Assembly (NCBI GenBank): GCA_030017355.1
Contig: JASEIR010000035.1
Location: 1-15,146, forward strand
Length of the DNA stretch: 15,146 nucleotides
Origin: Actinomycetota bacterium
Lineage (GTDB): Bacteria; Actinomycetota; Aquicultoria; Aquicultorales; Aquicultoraceae
Reading direction: 5' to 3'
Each line of letters opens with the position of its first letter. Positions within the stretch are counted from its first letter, which is position 1. This document shows, one piece after another, positions 1-6,661 of this stretch. Both the position numbers and the translations under genes were made by a program. The notes beneath the pieces are model-generated. The model saw only the letters and a program-made list of their open reading frames with translations, searched no databases and was not told the DNA's origin.

Positions 1-55
1 GTCTACTATGACTAGGTATGTCAAATTCCCTCTTTATAAGATTATTATCCTTCAC
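1..55 (-). CDS. RsbW-like anti-sigma factor kinase, N-terminus only
   Basis: Only 18 codons are visible before the window edge. They read from a GTG at 53-55 as MKDNNLIKREFDIPSHSR. RsbW/SpoIIAB-type anti-sigma kinases often begin with a short strand of the form 'xxIPSxxxYL', which this resembles. The GTG lies inside the last codons of the upstream STAS gene and is preceded by an AGGAGAG ribosome site about 8 nt away, so the two genes would be translationally coupled. Order antagonist then kinase is the usual arrangement in this family. The catalytic GHKL ATPase motifs are outside the window, so the assignment rests on context and 18 residues. Confidence 0.55.
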   Translation of the reverse strand, partial: MKDNNLIKREFDIPSHSR

Positions 56-443
56 TGCGAAGCTCTCCTGTCATATCTGCTATCGCAACATCAACTGAAG
101 GATATAGCTTAAAGCCTTCAGCAAGTCTTGTTATTCCAACTATCTCAAGTATCTTTAGGACATTTTCATTAGTAACCACCAGCCCTACTTTCCCCCCAAG
201 CGGAGTGCTTCTTTGAATACTTAAAATGATAAGGGCGACCCCAGCGCTATCTATGTAGCTAACATCTGTAAAATCGAGGATAATAGATGCACTGCCTTCA
301 TTAATGAACGCCATTATTTTACTCTCCAGCTCAGGGACAACATAATGGTCTATCTCCCCATCCACATCAATTATAGGGATTTTGCCAGGTAGCACCTGTA
401 CCTCCAAGTTGCCCTCTCCTTTCTTAATTGCCGCTGGCGTCAT
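45..443 (-). CDS. STAS-domain anti-sigma factor antagonist (RsbV/SpoIIAA type)
   Basis: A 132-aa cytoplasmic protein, the usual size for this family, that is almost entirely one STAS domain (about residues 12-120). The diagnostic segment DFTDVSYIDSAGVALI is present. Ser66 in DSAG is the residue expected to be phosphorylated by a partner RsbW-type kinase. In the known partner-switching scheme the unphosphorylated antagonist binds the kinase and releases a sigma factor. Start at ATG 441-443 has an AAAGG about 8 nt upstream. The downstream overlapping GTG ORF looks like the kinase. Which sigma factor or output is controlled cannot be told from this window. Confidence 0.88.
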   Translation of the reverse strand: MTPAAIKKGEGNLEVQVLPGKIPIIDVDGEIDHYVVPELESKIMAFINEGSASIILDFTDVSYIDSAGVALIILSIQRSTPLGGKVGLVVTNENVLKILEIVGITRLAEGFKLYPSVDVAIADMTGELRSEG

Positions 444-751
444 AACTAACCTTTGAGAAAATTATGAGCACCGTTTTTATTCGATAATATTTGTGTAGAT
501 AGCCTAATTCTAAAACTGAATTCTATAAACAAGAAGAAACTTCCCCTTACAATATCATTTCTATTACCACTAAGCTTGCTTGCAAAAACTTAATAAAACT
601 TGACCATCGTAATATCTATAATCCCTATAGAAAAGAAGGATTGGTCACAATAGGAAGAATAAATAAGCCAGACGTATGAGTCAATAGGCCATTCGAGTAG
701 ATTTTTACATGAGGCAACAGGCGGGCTTCATATCAATAGACAGCTAGAGCT
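444..751. other. 308-bp intergenic region without a gene
   Basis: It lies between two minus-strand genes and must carry the promoter of the STAS gene, but I see no convincing -35/-10 pair. The only structures I noticed are a short inverted repeat, TCTATA / TATAGA with a 5-nt gap, near 615-632 and some AT-rich stretches. No ORF with a ribosome site and no RNA gene is supported. Confidence 0.5.
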
Positions 752-940
752 TCATGCTGCCCTGCTAAGTGAATCAAGAACTGCTGCAGTGCTATAGTAC
801 TTACCGTCAGGCATCTTTTCCAGCACATTCAGTACATCTTGTGGAGCGTTATTATCCCTAGCGTAATTTATAATCTGCTCTTTGCTTGCTGGAAAAACCA
901 ATCCCTCCAGAAACTGAGATACCTTTGCAGTGGAAACCAT
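752..940 (-). CDS. DUF2795 family small protein
   Basis: A 62-aa protein that matches the pattern of DUF2795: a hydrophobic start (VSQFLEGLVFPASK), a helix with 'IINYARDNNAPQDVLNVLEKMP', here split as IINYARDNN and APQDVLNVLEKMP, then a 'Y-S-A-V-D-L' end. The family is common in actinobacteria and has no established biochemical function; a small helical, possibly nucleic-acid- or protein-binding role is often assumed. The start ATG 938-940 has GGGAGG 7 nt upstream. That ribosome site overlaps a 13-bp inverted repeat. It appears to be a single-gene unit, since its upstream region holds a candidate promoter and a tandem dyad repeat. Confidence 0.8.
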   Translation of the reverse strand: MVSTAKVSQFLEGLVFPASKEQIINYARDNNAPQDVLNVLEKMPDGKYYSTAAVLDSLSRAA

Positions 941-951
941 CCAAACAACCT

Positions 952-964
952 CCCAACGGTTGGG
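952..964 (-). promoter_or_regulatory. inverted repeat over the DUF2795 ribosome site
   Basis: CCCAAC-G-GTTGGG is a perfect 6-bp-arm inverted repeat. On the transcript the right arm runs into GGGAGG, the likely Shine-Dalgarno of the gene at 752-940. It could be an operator half-site pair or a small hairpin limiting ribosome access. The 1-nt loop makes a hairpin of all 6 pairs impossible, so a DNA-binding site is at least as likely. Confidence 0.4.
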
Positions 965-966
965 AT

Positions 967-996
967 TATTTACGTCAGGGATACCCAGCGTTACAA
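967..996 (-). promoter_or_regulatory. candidate promoter of the DUF2795 gene
   Basis: On the minus strand TTGTAA (991-996) and TAAATA (967-972) are separated by 18 nt. Both hexamers are only partial matches to the sigma-70 consensus. The -35 overlaps the end of the tandem 20-bp dyad repeat, which would suit a repressor site. Predicted start is near 960. Confidence 0.35.
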
Positions 997-1031
997 TTCT
1001 TAAACTTAAGCTACAATTCTTAAACTTAAGA
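992..1031. repeat. two tandem 20-bp repeats, each with a dyad
   Basis: The unit TACAATTCTTAAACTTAAG is present twice with an exact 20-bp period (992-1010 and 1012-1030). Each unit contains CTTAA-AC-TTAAG, a 5-bp-arm dyad. Two dyads about two helical turns apart just upstream of a candidate -35 is the layout of a paired operator. Confidence 0.6.
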
Positions 1032-1084
1032 TTTTAAATAAGTAAGAAGTAAATCGGCGGTTTTAAAGAATTACTTTTTATAGA

Positions 1085-1420
1085 CTAATTATTTTTGTAG
1101 ACAACGATGCCGTTTTCTTTGATTTCGGATGCAAGACTGAGTGGGTCATCTACCTCAAATTCTTCTTCTGTATAACCGAGTGCATCGATTTCAGTTGCCT
1201 GCTCCATCCAAGCAATTTTACTTAACATAAGCAAACGGTCCCTTACATCCATTTCTTTGAAATCATCGGATATCACAGCCAAATCAATATCGCTCCACTC
1301 GTGGAGATGGCCACTTACATGCGAACCATAAAGAATAACTTTTTTAACATTGATCTTCTTTGAAAGTGCTTTTATAAATCGATCTATGATATTTAGAGTC
1401 GAAGGGTCTGCTTTAACCAT
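1085..1420 (-). CDS. MNT-type nucleotidyltransferase (antitoxin-like)
   Basis: A 111-aa minimal nucleotidyltransferase. It has the family signature GS (Gly32, Ser33) followed by SDIDLAVI with the metal-binding Asp44 and Asp46, and a later acidic residue in 'ATEID' that could be the third carboxylate. In characterised HEPN/MNT modules the MNT protein neutralises the HEPN RNase, in several cases by attaching AMP to it. The start ATG overlaps the end of the HEPN gene by 28 bp, so the two are coupled. A purely house-keeping or DNA-repair nucleotidyltransferase is unlikely given this partner. The catalytic core looks intact. Confidence 0.85.
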   Translation of the reverse strand: MVKADPSTLNIIDRFIKALSKKINVKKVILYGSHVSGHLHEWSDIDLAVISDDFKEMDVRDRLLMLSKIAWMEQATEIDALGYTEEEFEVDDPLSLASEIKENGIVVYKNN

Positions 1421-1836
1421 GAAAACGTCTTCCTTGTCTTGTAAAGTATTTCTTCAGCTTCTTCCTTGGTCTGGGCACATAGATTGCGCCTGTAGCCAGG
1501 GTATCTTGTAGATGTATAGCATTGATTAATCTCAAGTAAATTGTCTATGTGCTCTTCAGGTGGGTTAATCTTTATAATGGAAGCAAGCCGCTCTAGCTTA
1601 TGCAGATGAGGCGGGATTTTATGCCTGCTATTGACATAGCCCGCTTTGAGCAGTTTTTCGAGTGCCTGCTGGCAAGCAAACATAGCCCAGGCATAATGCC
1701 CATCTGTGAACAAGCTATCAGCTACAACTAGGTCTTGCTCAGCGCTCTCAACCCACTCTGCTGCAACCAGTTCGGGATTTTGGTAGTCAAGATCGGTTCT
1801 ATTTTTACTTTCGGCTATCTTGCTAAGCTTTCCCAT
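1393..1836 (-). CDS. HEPN-domain protein (toxin-like partner of MNT)
   Basis: The segments GHYAWAMFACQQALEKLLKA and 'CYTSTRYPGYR', with a closing 'AEEILYKTRKTFSWL' helix, are typical of the HEPN domain (Pfam HEPN). The domain fills residues 25-140 of 147. HEPN proteins are all-helical, many being RNases with an R-x(4-6)-H motif; R71-x5-H77 fits the spacing but I cannot show that it is in the catalytic position. I start at ATG 1834-1836 because AAAGGGG lies 5 nt ahead; a TTG one codon earlier would be too close to it. The first 25 residues are polar and not part of the domain. It overlaps the MNT gene downstream and has its own promoter. Confidence 0.85.
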   Translation of the reverse strand: MGKLSKIAESKNRTDLDYQNPELVAAEWVESAEQDLVVADSLFTDGHYAWAMFACQQALEKLLKAGYVNSRHKIPPHLHKLERLASIIKINPPEEHIDNLLEINQCYTSTRYPGYRRNLCAQTKEEAEEILYKTRKTFSWLKQTLRL

Positions 1837-1856
1837 CAATGCCCCTTTGGAAATAT

Positions 1857-1887
1857 TTTATACCAACTAAATCGGTCTCTGTATCAA
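1857..1887 (-). promoter_or_regulatory. promoter of the HEPN/MNT pair
   Basis: On the minus strand TTGATA (1882-1887) and TATAAA (1857-1862) are 19 nt apart, slightly long, and lie just ahead of the HEPN ribosome site. Two copies of a 12-bp repeat sit in and beside it, which suggests repression. Confidence 0.5.
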
Positions 1888-1896
1888 TTAAATCGG
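1864..1896. repeat. two 12-bp direct repeats 21 bp apart, candidate operator
   Basis: CAACTAAATCGG (1864-1875) and CAATTAAATCGG (1885-1896) differ at one base and start 21 bp apart, two helical turns. One copy fills the -35/-10 spacer and the other overlaps the -35. The core TAAATCGG recurs once at 1050-1057, downstream of the MNT gene. Confidence 0.5.
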
Positions 1897-1934
1897 CAAA
1901 ATAGGTTTTGTACGATAGGCTTTGCAGCTATGCA

Positions 1935-2969
1935 TTATATTCCTGGCTCGGACTCAAGAGATTCGCTCTCAATAAAAGATTCACCGATTTCTCTTAACTG
2001 ACCATCGCCACTTAATACATCAGACTGTTCAGCAGCTTGCAAATAAGTTATTGATGCCCTAACGCGAGAAATAAGTTGCTTATAATCGCTATATGCGTTG
2101 TTTATCATCGCACCGCCGCGCGCGATTTTATTCTCAAGCACCTGCTCCATCTCAGCCAGATTACGACCGATATCGATTAGGTAGCTTTGTAAATTCTCTA
2201 GATCAACTGAACGCGAATACTGCAAGTGCAGACTATAAAAAGTAAGCACATAAGGAATAGTCATGCTGTAAGGCATGAGTATCACCTGGTGTTTGTAAGC
2301 ATCAAGATAAGCTCGCTTGCAGGCTGAAAAGATAGAATCTGGTACAGCAGCTATTGCCCAAGGTGTAGTAATGCTGGGGTTGATGTACTGACTGATTTCT
2401 TTTATTCTTTTTCCTACTTCTTTCTCTATCTGCTCTATTATTCCAAGCTTTACCTGCTCGCTCTTTTCCTCTTCCAAAGCAATAAGCAGATTGGTTGCCG
2501 GCCACTTGGAATCTATAGGAAGAACTTTCTTATCAGATAATATTAAACCAAACTCTACAACCTTCCCGCCAACGCTAAAGTTATAGGCAATCATCTCCCT
2601 TGGAAAAAGTTTAAATATCTCACTTAGGATATTTTCACCAGCATGCCCCTTGGAGTAGCTTCCGATAATGACGCTTTCCAGTCGTTTTACGGCTTCTCTG
2701 CTTTCTTCCTCTAGTTTTTTCCTAGCCTCATAGTCAACCTTCAGATGCTCAATTGCCCGCTGTGTTTTTAATAGCTCCTCGCGAAGAGCATCCTGACCGC
2801 GGCCTCCGAACTCAAGATGAGATTTCATTTCCTGTATTATTAGGTTTTGCTGCTCGATGGTACTGCGTAGGATTGATAAGTCAGCACCTTGTTTTCTAAC
2901 CGTAAGGAAAAAGATGGCTATTGCTAGCAAAAAGATGAGCGCCATTAGAAATATGATACTTGCATCCAT
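1935..2969 (-). CDS. rmuC: RmuC family protein
   Basis: One N-terminal membrane segment (residues 3-23) is followed by a coiled coil (about 28-105) and the RmuC domain to near the end. The domain is recognisable by 'GHAGENILSEIFKLFP', then 'VEFGLIL' and LPIDSKWPA; the D-x-K in the last motif fits the nuclease-like fold proposed for the family. E. coli RmuC is linked to limiting inversions between short repeats; its biochemical role is poorly known. At 344 aa it is shorter than the usual 400-plus, with the coiled coil reduced. I start at ATG 2967-2969 because TGGAGAG lies 6 nt upstream; longer in-frame starts up to 2993 lack a site. It follows the amidotransferase gene by 58 bp and may share its transcript. 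Confidence 0.82.
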   Translation of the reverse strand: MDASIIFLMALIFLLAIAIFFLTVRKQGADLSILRSTIEQQNLIIQEMKSHLEFGGRGQDALREELLKTQRAIEHLKVDYEARKKLEEESREAVKRLESVIIGSYSKGHAGENILSEIFKLFPREMIAYNFSVGGKVVEFGLILSDKKVLPIDSKWPATNLLIALEEEKSEQVKLGIIEQIEKEVGKRIKEISQYINPSITTPWAIAAVPDSIFSACKRAYLDAYKHQVILMPYSMTIPYVLTFYSLHLQYSRSVDLENLQSYLIDIGRNLAEMEQVLENKIARGGAMINNAYSDYKQLISRVRASITYLQAAEQSDVLSGDGQLREIGESFIESESLESEPGI

Positions 2970-3027
2970 GTGCTCTCCAGTCATTGATACCATTCGGCAT
3001 GATTGTCTACTAAAAGAATAGCTTGTT

Positions 3028-3789
3028 CTAGAACCGTGGTAAAGAAATGCGGCTTTTTAAAATTGTTTTTAAAGATATTCTTGGAGAAACAGTTACTTGT
3101 AAGTTTTTCTCTATTACCACAAGGCAGCCTTCTGGTATCTCATGCCATTTCTCTTGGGTTAGAATCTCTGATGCAACAATTACAGCTTTTTTGGTCCTGG
3201 CTTTATTGTTGGTTTTTGTATAAAACAAGGTGCGGCCATCCCGGTAAGCATAAAGCCTTTCGCCATCAGATAACAGGAAGTTTTTAGCGCCTTCAAAGTG
3301 ATTGCCCTCAAGCCAACAAATGGCTGATATTATTCCCTCGCGAGCGTTTCCTTGCTCTTTTATATGTTTAAGGATTAGTTGGAAATACCTCTCACTATCT
3401 GTCTCACCTTCAAAATTAACATCTGCAAGCACGTTATCTATTTCTCTGTAATCCTTAATTGCTCCGTTATGAGCAAACATCCACCCATGAGAATAAAATG
3501 GCTGCGTGTTCTCGATTGCCACCTCGCCGTATTTTGCATCCCTTAGGTGGATAATAACTAAAGGAGAAGTTAAATTTTTGATCAGCTCTATAAAATACTT
3601 ATCCCGGTAGGCAGGATGAGGTGCCTTGATGATACGAGCGCTTTTTCTTCCTCCATAATAATCAAGGTAGCCTATGCCCCAGCCATCGTTATGCTTATGC
3701 GACAGCCTTATAAACGGATTTGTATTATTCAAGAGCGAGCTCTGAATATTAACGGGTGAATTCGCTAATACACCAAAAAGTCTACACAC
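3028..3789 (-). CDS. class II glutamine amidotransferase (YafJ-like)
   Basis: The protein begins MCRLFG, so the nucleophile Cys2 becomes N-terminal after Met removal, as in Ntn-hydrolase glutaminases. HNDGWGIGYL, 'HLRDAKYGEVAIENTQPF' and MFAHNGAIKD are the other conserved glutaminase segments. The 253-aa length equals a stand-alone GATase domain; there is no synthetase domain, so the acceptor of the ammonia, or whether the substrate is glutamine itself, is unknown. E. coli YafJ and similar single-domain proteins remain poorly characterised. The start codon is GTG (3787-3789), with AGAGGTG about 8 nt ahead. A purF or glmS identity is excluded by length. Confidence 0.85.
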   Translation of the reverse strand: MCRLFGVLANSPVNIQSSLLNNTNPFIRLSHKHNDGWGIGYLDYYGGRKSARIIKAPHPAYRDKYFIELIKNLTSPLVIIHLRDAKYGEVAIENTQPFYSHGWMFAHNGAIKDYREIDNVLADVNFEGETDSERYFQLILKHIKEQGNAREGIISAICWLEGNHFEGAKNFLLSDGERLYAYRDGRTLFYTKTNNKARTKKAVIVASEILTQEKWHEIPEGCLVVIEKNLQVTVSPRISLKTILKSRISLPRF

Positions 3790-3922
3790 TAAAACGCACC
3801 TCTTAGATACCCTTTTCTACCCTTGTTCCTCTGCAGCATAACCAGCTACAATAGTTTGAATAATTACGGGAGGGCTGGTCAAGTTTAGCGCGAGTTGCAC
3901 TAAAGATTAGCGGTTTAAACTG

Positions 3923-4408
3923 CTACCCAATCTCTTCAATATAATAGGCAGCTTGACCAGGTGATTCTTCAACTCCAACTTTTATGCTAGTGATATTGGT
4001 AATTCCAATATCATCAAGGTCTTCTTTTATCTTTTGACAAAGATAACTAGCAAGAAGCTCAGCAGTGCAATTCTTGATGGGAAGAATTAAGACGTCTGAT
4101 TCAGGAAAGACAAATCTTTTATCCCTGAATTTAACCTCAACGCTTCCGTTCGTTTCAACAATCTCTATATTTTTATTTTTTGATGGGATAAGAGTTCTAT
4201 GGTCAAGCTTATTGCAGTGTTGCTCTGCAAATTCTTTTAGCACTATGAAATCAAAAATATAGCCAGTTTCGTCGAGCTCTCCCTCAAGCTCCACAGAAAC
4301 AGCATAGTTATGCCCATGCAGCCGCTCGCATTTTTCGCTAAAAATTAGGAAATGAGCGGCGCTAAATTTAAGATAATCTTTCTCGACACGAATTGAGTAT
4401 TTTCCCAT
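3923..4408 (-). CDS. 6-pyruvoyl-tetrahydropterin synthase / QueD family enzyme
   Basis: Zinc ligands are His19 (FSAAH), His31 and His33 (LHGHNY); the catalytic Cys27 sits just before them, and Asp69-His70 (KLDHRTL) and Glu147 (VEESPGQ) complete the site. This Cys pattern fits 6-carboxytetrahydropterin synthase (QueD) or PTPS rather than PTPS-III, which has Glu at the Cys position. QueD acts second in queuosine/7-deazaguanine synthesis. At 161 aa it is about 40 residues longer than E. coli QueD, because of an insertion at about 74-108. No other queuosine or pterin gene is in the window, so I do not assign queD. No ribosome site precedes the ATG; a promoter 7-36 bp upstream suggests a leaderless mRNA. 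Confidence 0.82.
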   Translation of the reverse strand: MGKYSIRVEKDYLKFSAAHFLIFSEKCERLHGHNYAVSVELEGELDETGYIFDFIVLKEFAEQHCNKLDHRTLIPSKNKNIEIVETNGSVEVKFRDKRFVFPESDVLILPIKNCTAELLASYLCQKIKEDLDDIGITNITSIKVGVEESPGQAAYYIEEIG

Positions 4409-4415
4409 GCTAATC

Positions 4416-4444
4416 AGAGTATGGCGAGGCTAATAATTTGTCAA
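4416..4444 (-). promoter_or_regulatory. promoter of the QueD-like gene, probably leaderless
   Basis: On the minus strand a perfect TTGACA (4439-4444) is followed after 17 nt by TACTCT (4416-4421), a weak -10. The expected start falls within one or two bases of the ATG at 4408, and no Shine-Dalgarno is visible. Confidence 0.5.
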
Positions 4445-4460
4445 CACGAAAATCTAAAGC

Positions 4461-5624
4461 CTAAAGTCCAAAAAACGGAAACAACTTTTTCTTAACATCT
4501 AAGACAGTAGCCTCTGTCTTCTCTTTAATGGAACCTGCCTTGAACTTAGCAACAGTTTGTTTTTCATCACGAAGCCTGCTAGGGCATTCTGTGTGCGAAA
4601 GATTATAGCACATTTCTTGCCAAGAGCCAGGTATGCAGTCGCCAAGTTCTGTAATAGTAAGACTGGCTGATAGCAAAGACCATGCCCTAGGAACTACATG
4701 ATATATCTGGTAACCACCGCCGCCTAGCGCAACCAATCTGCCGCCGCAAACCTCGTGCGCTAGTTCATGAATCATTGAATAAAGTTGCTCGTAAGCATTA
4801 GTTGTGAGGTTTAACTGAGCTAGAGGATCAGTAAAATGTGAGTCGCAACCATTTTGCGAAACGATCAAATCTGGCCTAAACGCCCTCACGATAGGCAAAA
4901 CAACTTCTTTAAAAGCCCAAATATAGACATCATCGTAGGTGCCAGGCTCAAGTGGTATATTTACCGAATATCCAGTGCCCTCTCCAGACCCAATTTCGTC
5001 CACAAAACCTGTTCCTGGAAACAAGAAAAACCCGCTCTCATGAAGCGACATGGTAAGAATATCAGCCCTATCATAGAAGGCCCATTGCACACCATCACCG
5101 TGATGAGCATCGATATCAATATAGGCAACTCTGGCCCCATATTTTTTACTTGCATAGGCAATTGCGCAGGCTGCATCGTTGTAGATGCAAAAACCCGAGG
5201 CACGGTCCCTCATTGCATGGTGAAGGCCTCCAGAGATGTTAATAGCATGCTCTACTTTGCCGCTCATAACTAAATCGACCGCAGTAATTGAACTACCAAC
5301 TACAAAGCTGGATGCACTGTGCATGCCTTCAAACGCTGGATTATCCCCAGGACCTATGCCAAAACTATACAGCTTAGCGCCTGCTTCAGCAGTCTTGCTA
5401 ACACTTTTTACGACATCGATATACTTGGGCGAGTGAACTAGCGCTAGCTCATCATCTGTTGCCTCACGGCCCTGCACTACAGCCATCCCTGATTTTTCAA
5501 AAAATCCATAAGCTCTCAATAGTTCATAGGTTAGTTTTAATCGTATTGGCCGAAGTGGATGAGTAGGAGATAGATTATATTCCTGAAACCGCTCGCTGTA
5601 GACAAAAGCAGTGCCAATACTCAT
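4461..5624 (-). CDS. AcuC-type histone deacetylase family protein
   Basis: A 387-aa member of the arginase/deacetylase fold. Visible active-site parts are the charge-relay GGLHHA (His135, His136), the zinc ligands Asp172 and His174 in IDIDAHHGDGV, the third ligand Asp261 in QNGCDSHFTDPL, and the transition-state Tyr305 in GGGGYQ. Length and motif spacing match AcuC, which in Bacillus deacetylates and activates acetyl-CoA synthetase; homologues also act on acetylated polyamines. No acs or acetyltransferase gene is adjacent, so the substrate is open. Start ATG 5622-5624 has GGAGG 5 nt ahead. The upstream leader contains two copies of a 23-bp imperfect repeat. All catalytic residues are present, so it should be active. 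Confidence 0.9.
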   Translation of the reverse strand: MSIGTAFVYSERFQEYNLSPTHPLRPIRLKLTYELLRAYGFFEKSGMAVVQGREATDDELALVHSPKYIDVVKSVSKTAEAGAKLYSFGIGPGDNPAFEGMHSASSFVVGSSITAVDLVMSGKVEHAINISGGLHHAMRDRASGFCIYNDAACAIAYASKKYGARVAYIDIDAHHGDGVQWAFYDRADILTMSLHESGFFLFPGTGFVDEIGSGEGTGYSVNIPLEPGTYDDVYIWAFKEVVLPIVRAFRPDLIVSQNGCDSHFTDPLAQLNLTTNAYEQLYSMIHELAHEVCGGRLVALGGGGYQIYHVVPRAWSLLSASLTITELGDCIPGSWQEMCYNLSHTECPSRLRDEKQTVAKFKAGSIKEKTEATVLDVKKKLFPFFGL

Positions 5625-5645
5625 TATGCCTCCGAATAAACGAAT

Positions 5646-5712
5646 TTGGTGCGTCCAAACTCATGATTTGACATCTGCAACCGCACGACTTGGTGTCTCC
5701 AAACGCATGATT
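5646..5712 (-). promoter_or_regulatory. two 23-bp repeats in the leader of the AcuC-like gene
   Basis: The segments 5646-5668 and 5690-5712 match at 20 of 23 positions and start 44 bp apart. On the minus strand each reads AATCATG, A or C, then GTTTGGA, two variable bases, and CACCAA. Within each, TTGG and CCAA arms flank 5 nt, so an operator dyad or a small RNA hairpin is possible. A TATAAT (5710-5715) overlaps the upstream copy, which would place the other copy in the leader. Confidence 0.5.
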
Positions 5713-5726
5713 ATAGATATTTGGCA

Positions 5727-6557
5727 TCAAGCAGCTCCAGCCTCGGGTGGTGCGCTCTTAAGCTGGCCTTTACCTGACCATGGCTTACCTGTGCCAAACC
5801 TTGATAAAATGACCGCTCCTAAGCCAAATAAAGCGGCAACTACCTGCACCAACCAGCCCAACACCGGAATTATAGCAATAATACCTATGATCAAGGCACC
5901 AATCAATACCTGTGCAACTGGCGACTTATAAGCCGCTTTAGAGACTTCAATAATCCTTCTTCCCAGCCAGCGCGCAACACCTACGTAGCCGTAAAAATAT
6001 ACGACGGGGATTGCAATTGCCACAAGCGGTATTAGCAACCAGCCAACTAAAATAATAATTATTAAGGATAAAAAAACAAATGGTATTAGAATTGTTGCTA
6101 GAAATCCTACACCAAGCGATTTCAGGGGCTCCTTTTCGACCATATCAGCAAGTATAGCCGTTTGCTCTGGTAAAAGAACTACAACAAGCACAGCTAGAGC
6201 AACCGCAGCTATAAAATTTAGAAGACCGAACATAATACTTGCAAATGGGCTAAATCGAAATCCCCATGTAATTCTGTTATCCTCAGCTCTTATACCACAT
6301 AAGCCTTTTACAATATGGCTGAAATTTAGCAAACTTAAGCCAGACGCTATTACACCCTTTGCAACTTCACCATTTTCACCATTAATAACCGCATTAGCAT
6401 CAAAAACCACTATGCTACCTGGCACTTGCTCACCCTTGTTTACAACTGCACTTGAATCAAATTTAACCATCGCCCTTTCCCTATGAGAGTATGTTGAGAT
6501 TGCAAACAAGCTCGTTACAATAGCTAGAACTACCATTAAAACTAACGCGCGTTTCAT
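5727..6557 (-). CDS. membrane protein with signal peptide and short polymer-forming-like segment
   Basis: A 276-aa protein with an N-terminal signal sequence (about 1-21), a short extracytoplasmic part and five likely membrane segments near 107-129, 146-171, 173-195, 214-230 and 232-252. The stretch 'GSIVVFDANAVINGENG' resembles the repeated beta-turns of bactofilin-like or DUF8173-type proteins, which usually have several such repeats followed by a membrane domain; here only a remnant is seen. Function unknown. I start at the ATG 6555-6557: GGGAG is 9 nt ahead of it but directly abuts the earlier in-frame ATG at 6566, which is therefore unsuitable. It is the last gene of the run behind the two-component system. 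Confidence 0.7.
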   Translation of the reverse strand: MKRALVLMVVLAIVTSLFAISTYSHRERAMVKFDSSAVVNKGEQVPGSIVVFDANAVINGENGEVAKGVIASGLSLLNFSHIVKGLCGIRAEDNRITWGFRFSPFASIMFGLLNFIAAVALAVLVVVLLPEQTAILADMVEKEPLKSLGVGFLATILIPFVFLSLIIIILVGWLLIPLVAIAIPVVYFYGYVGVARWLGRRIIEVSKAAYKSPVAQVLIGALIIGIIAIIPVLGWLVQVVAALFGLGAVILSRFGTGKPWSGKGQLKSAPPEAGAA

Positions 6558-6661
6558 CCTAACCATCTCCCGCTGTTATAACTGGACAGAAAACAAGAAT
6601 TCGGGAATCCAAGCTACGTCCCCTCTATGTAATAGTTCCCAAGAAAAGCGAGAGAGAATCC

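Noticed and set aside
1..24. A TTG start reading MTYLVIVD, like the beginning of a response regulator
   Set aside because: The overlapping GTG frame has a better ribosome site, couples to the STAS gene and gives an RsbW-like start; eight codons are too few to support a regulator.
992..1031. CRISPR-like repeat
   Set aside because: Only two units without spacers; a tandem duplication or operator pair explains it.
1594..1628. R71-x5-H77 as the proven HEPN RNase motif
   Set aside because: Spacing fits R-x(4-6)-H, but without an alignment I cannot show that it is at the catalytic position.
3003..3287. 94-aa plus-strand ORF
   Set aside because: It is antisense to the amidotransferase gene and has no ribosome site or recognisable domain.
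3909..3924. AGCGGTTTAAACTGCT near-palindrome at the end of the QueD-like gene as terminator
   Set aside because: No T-run follows on the transcribed strand and the arms contain mismatches.
4854..5273. 139-aa plus-strand ORF
   Set aside because: It is antisense to the deacetylase gene, whose catalytic motifs are all intact; no family resemblance.
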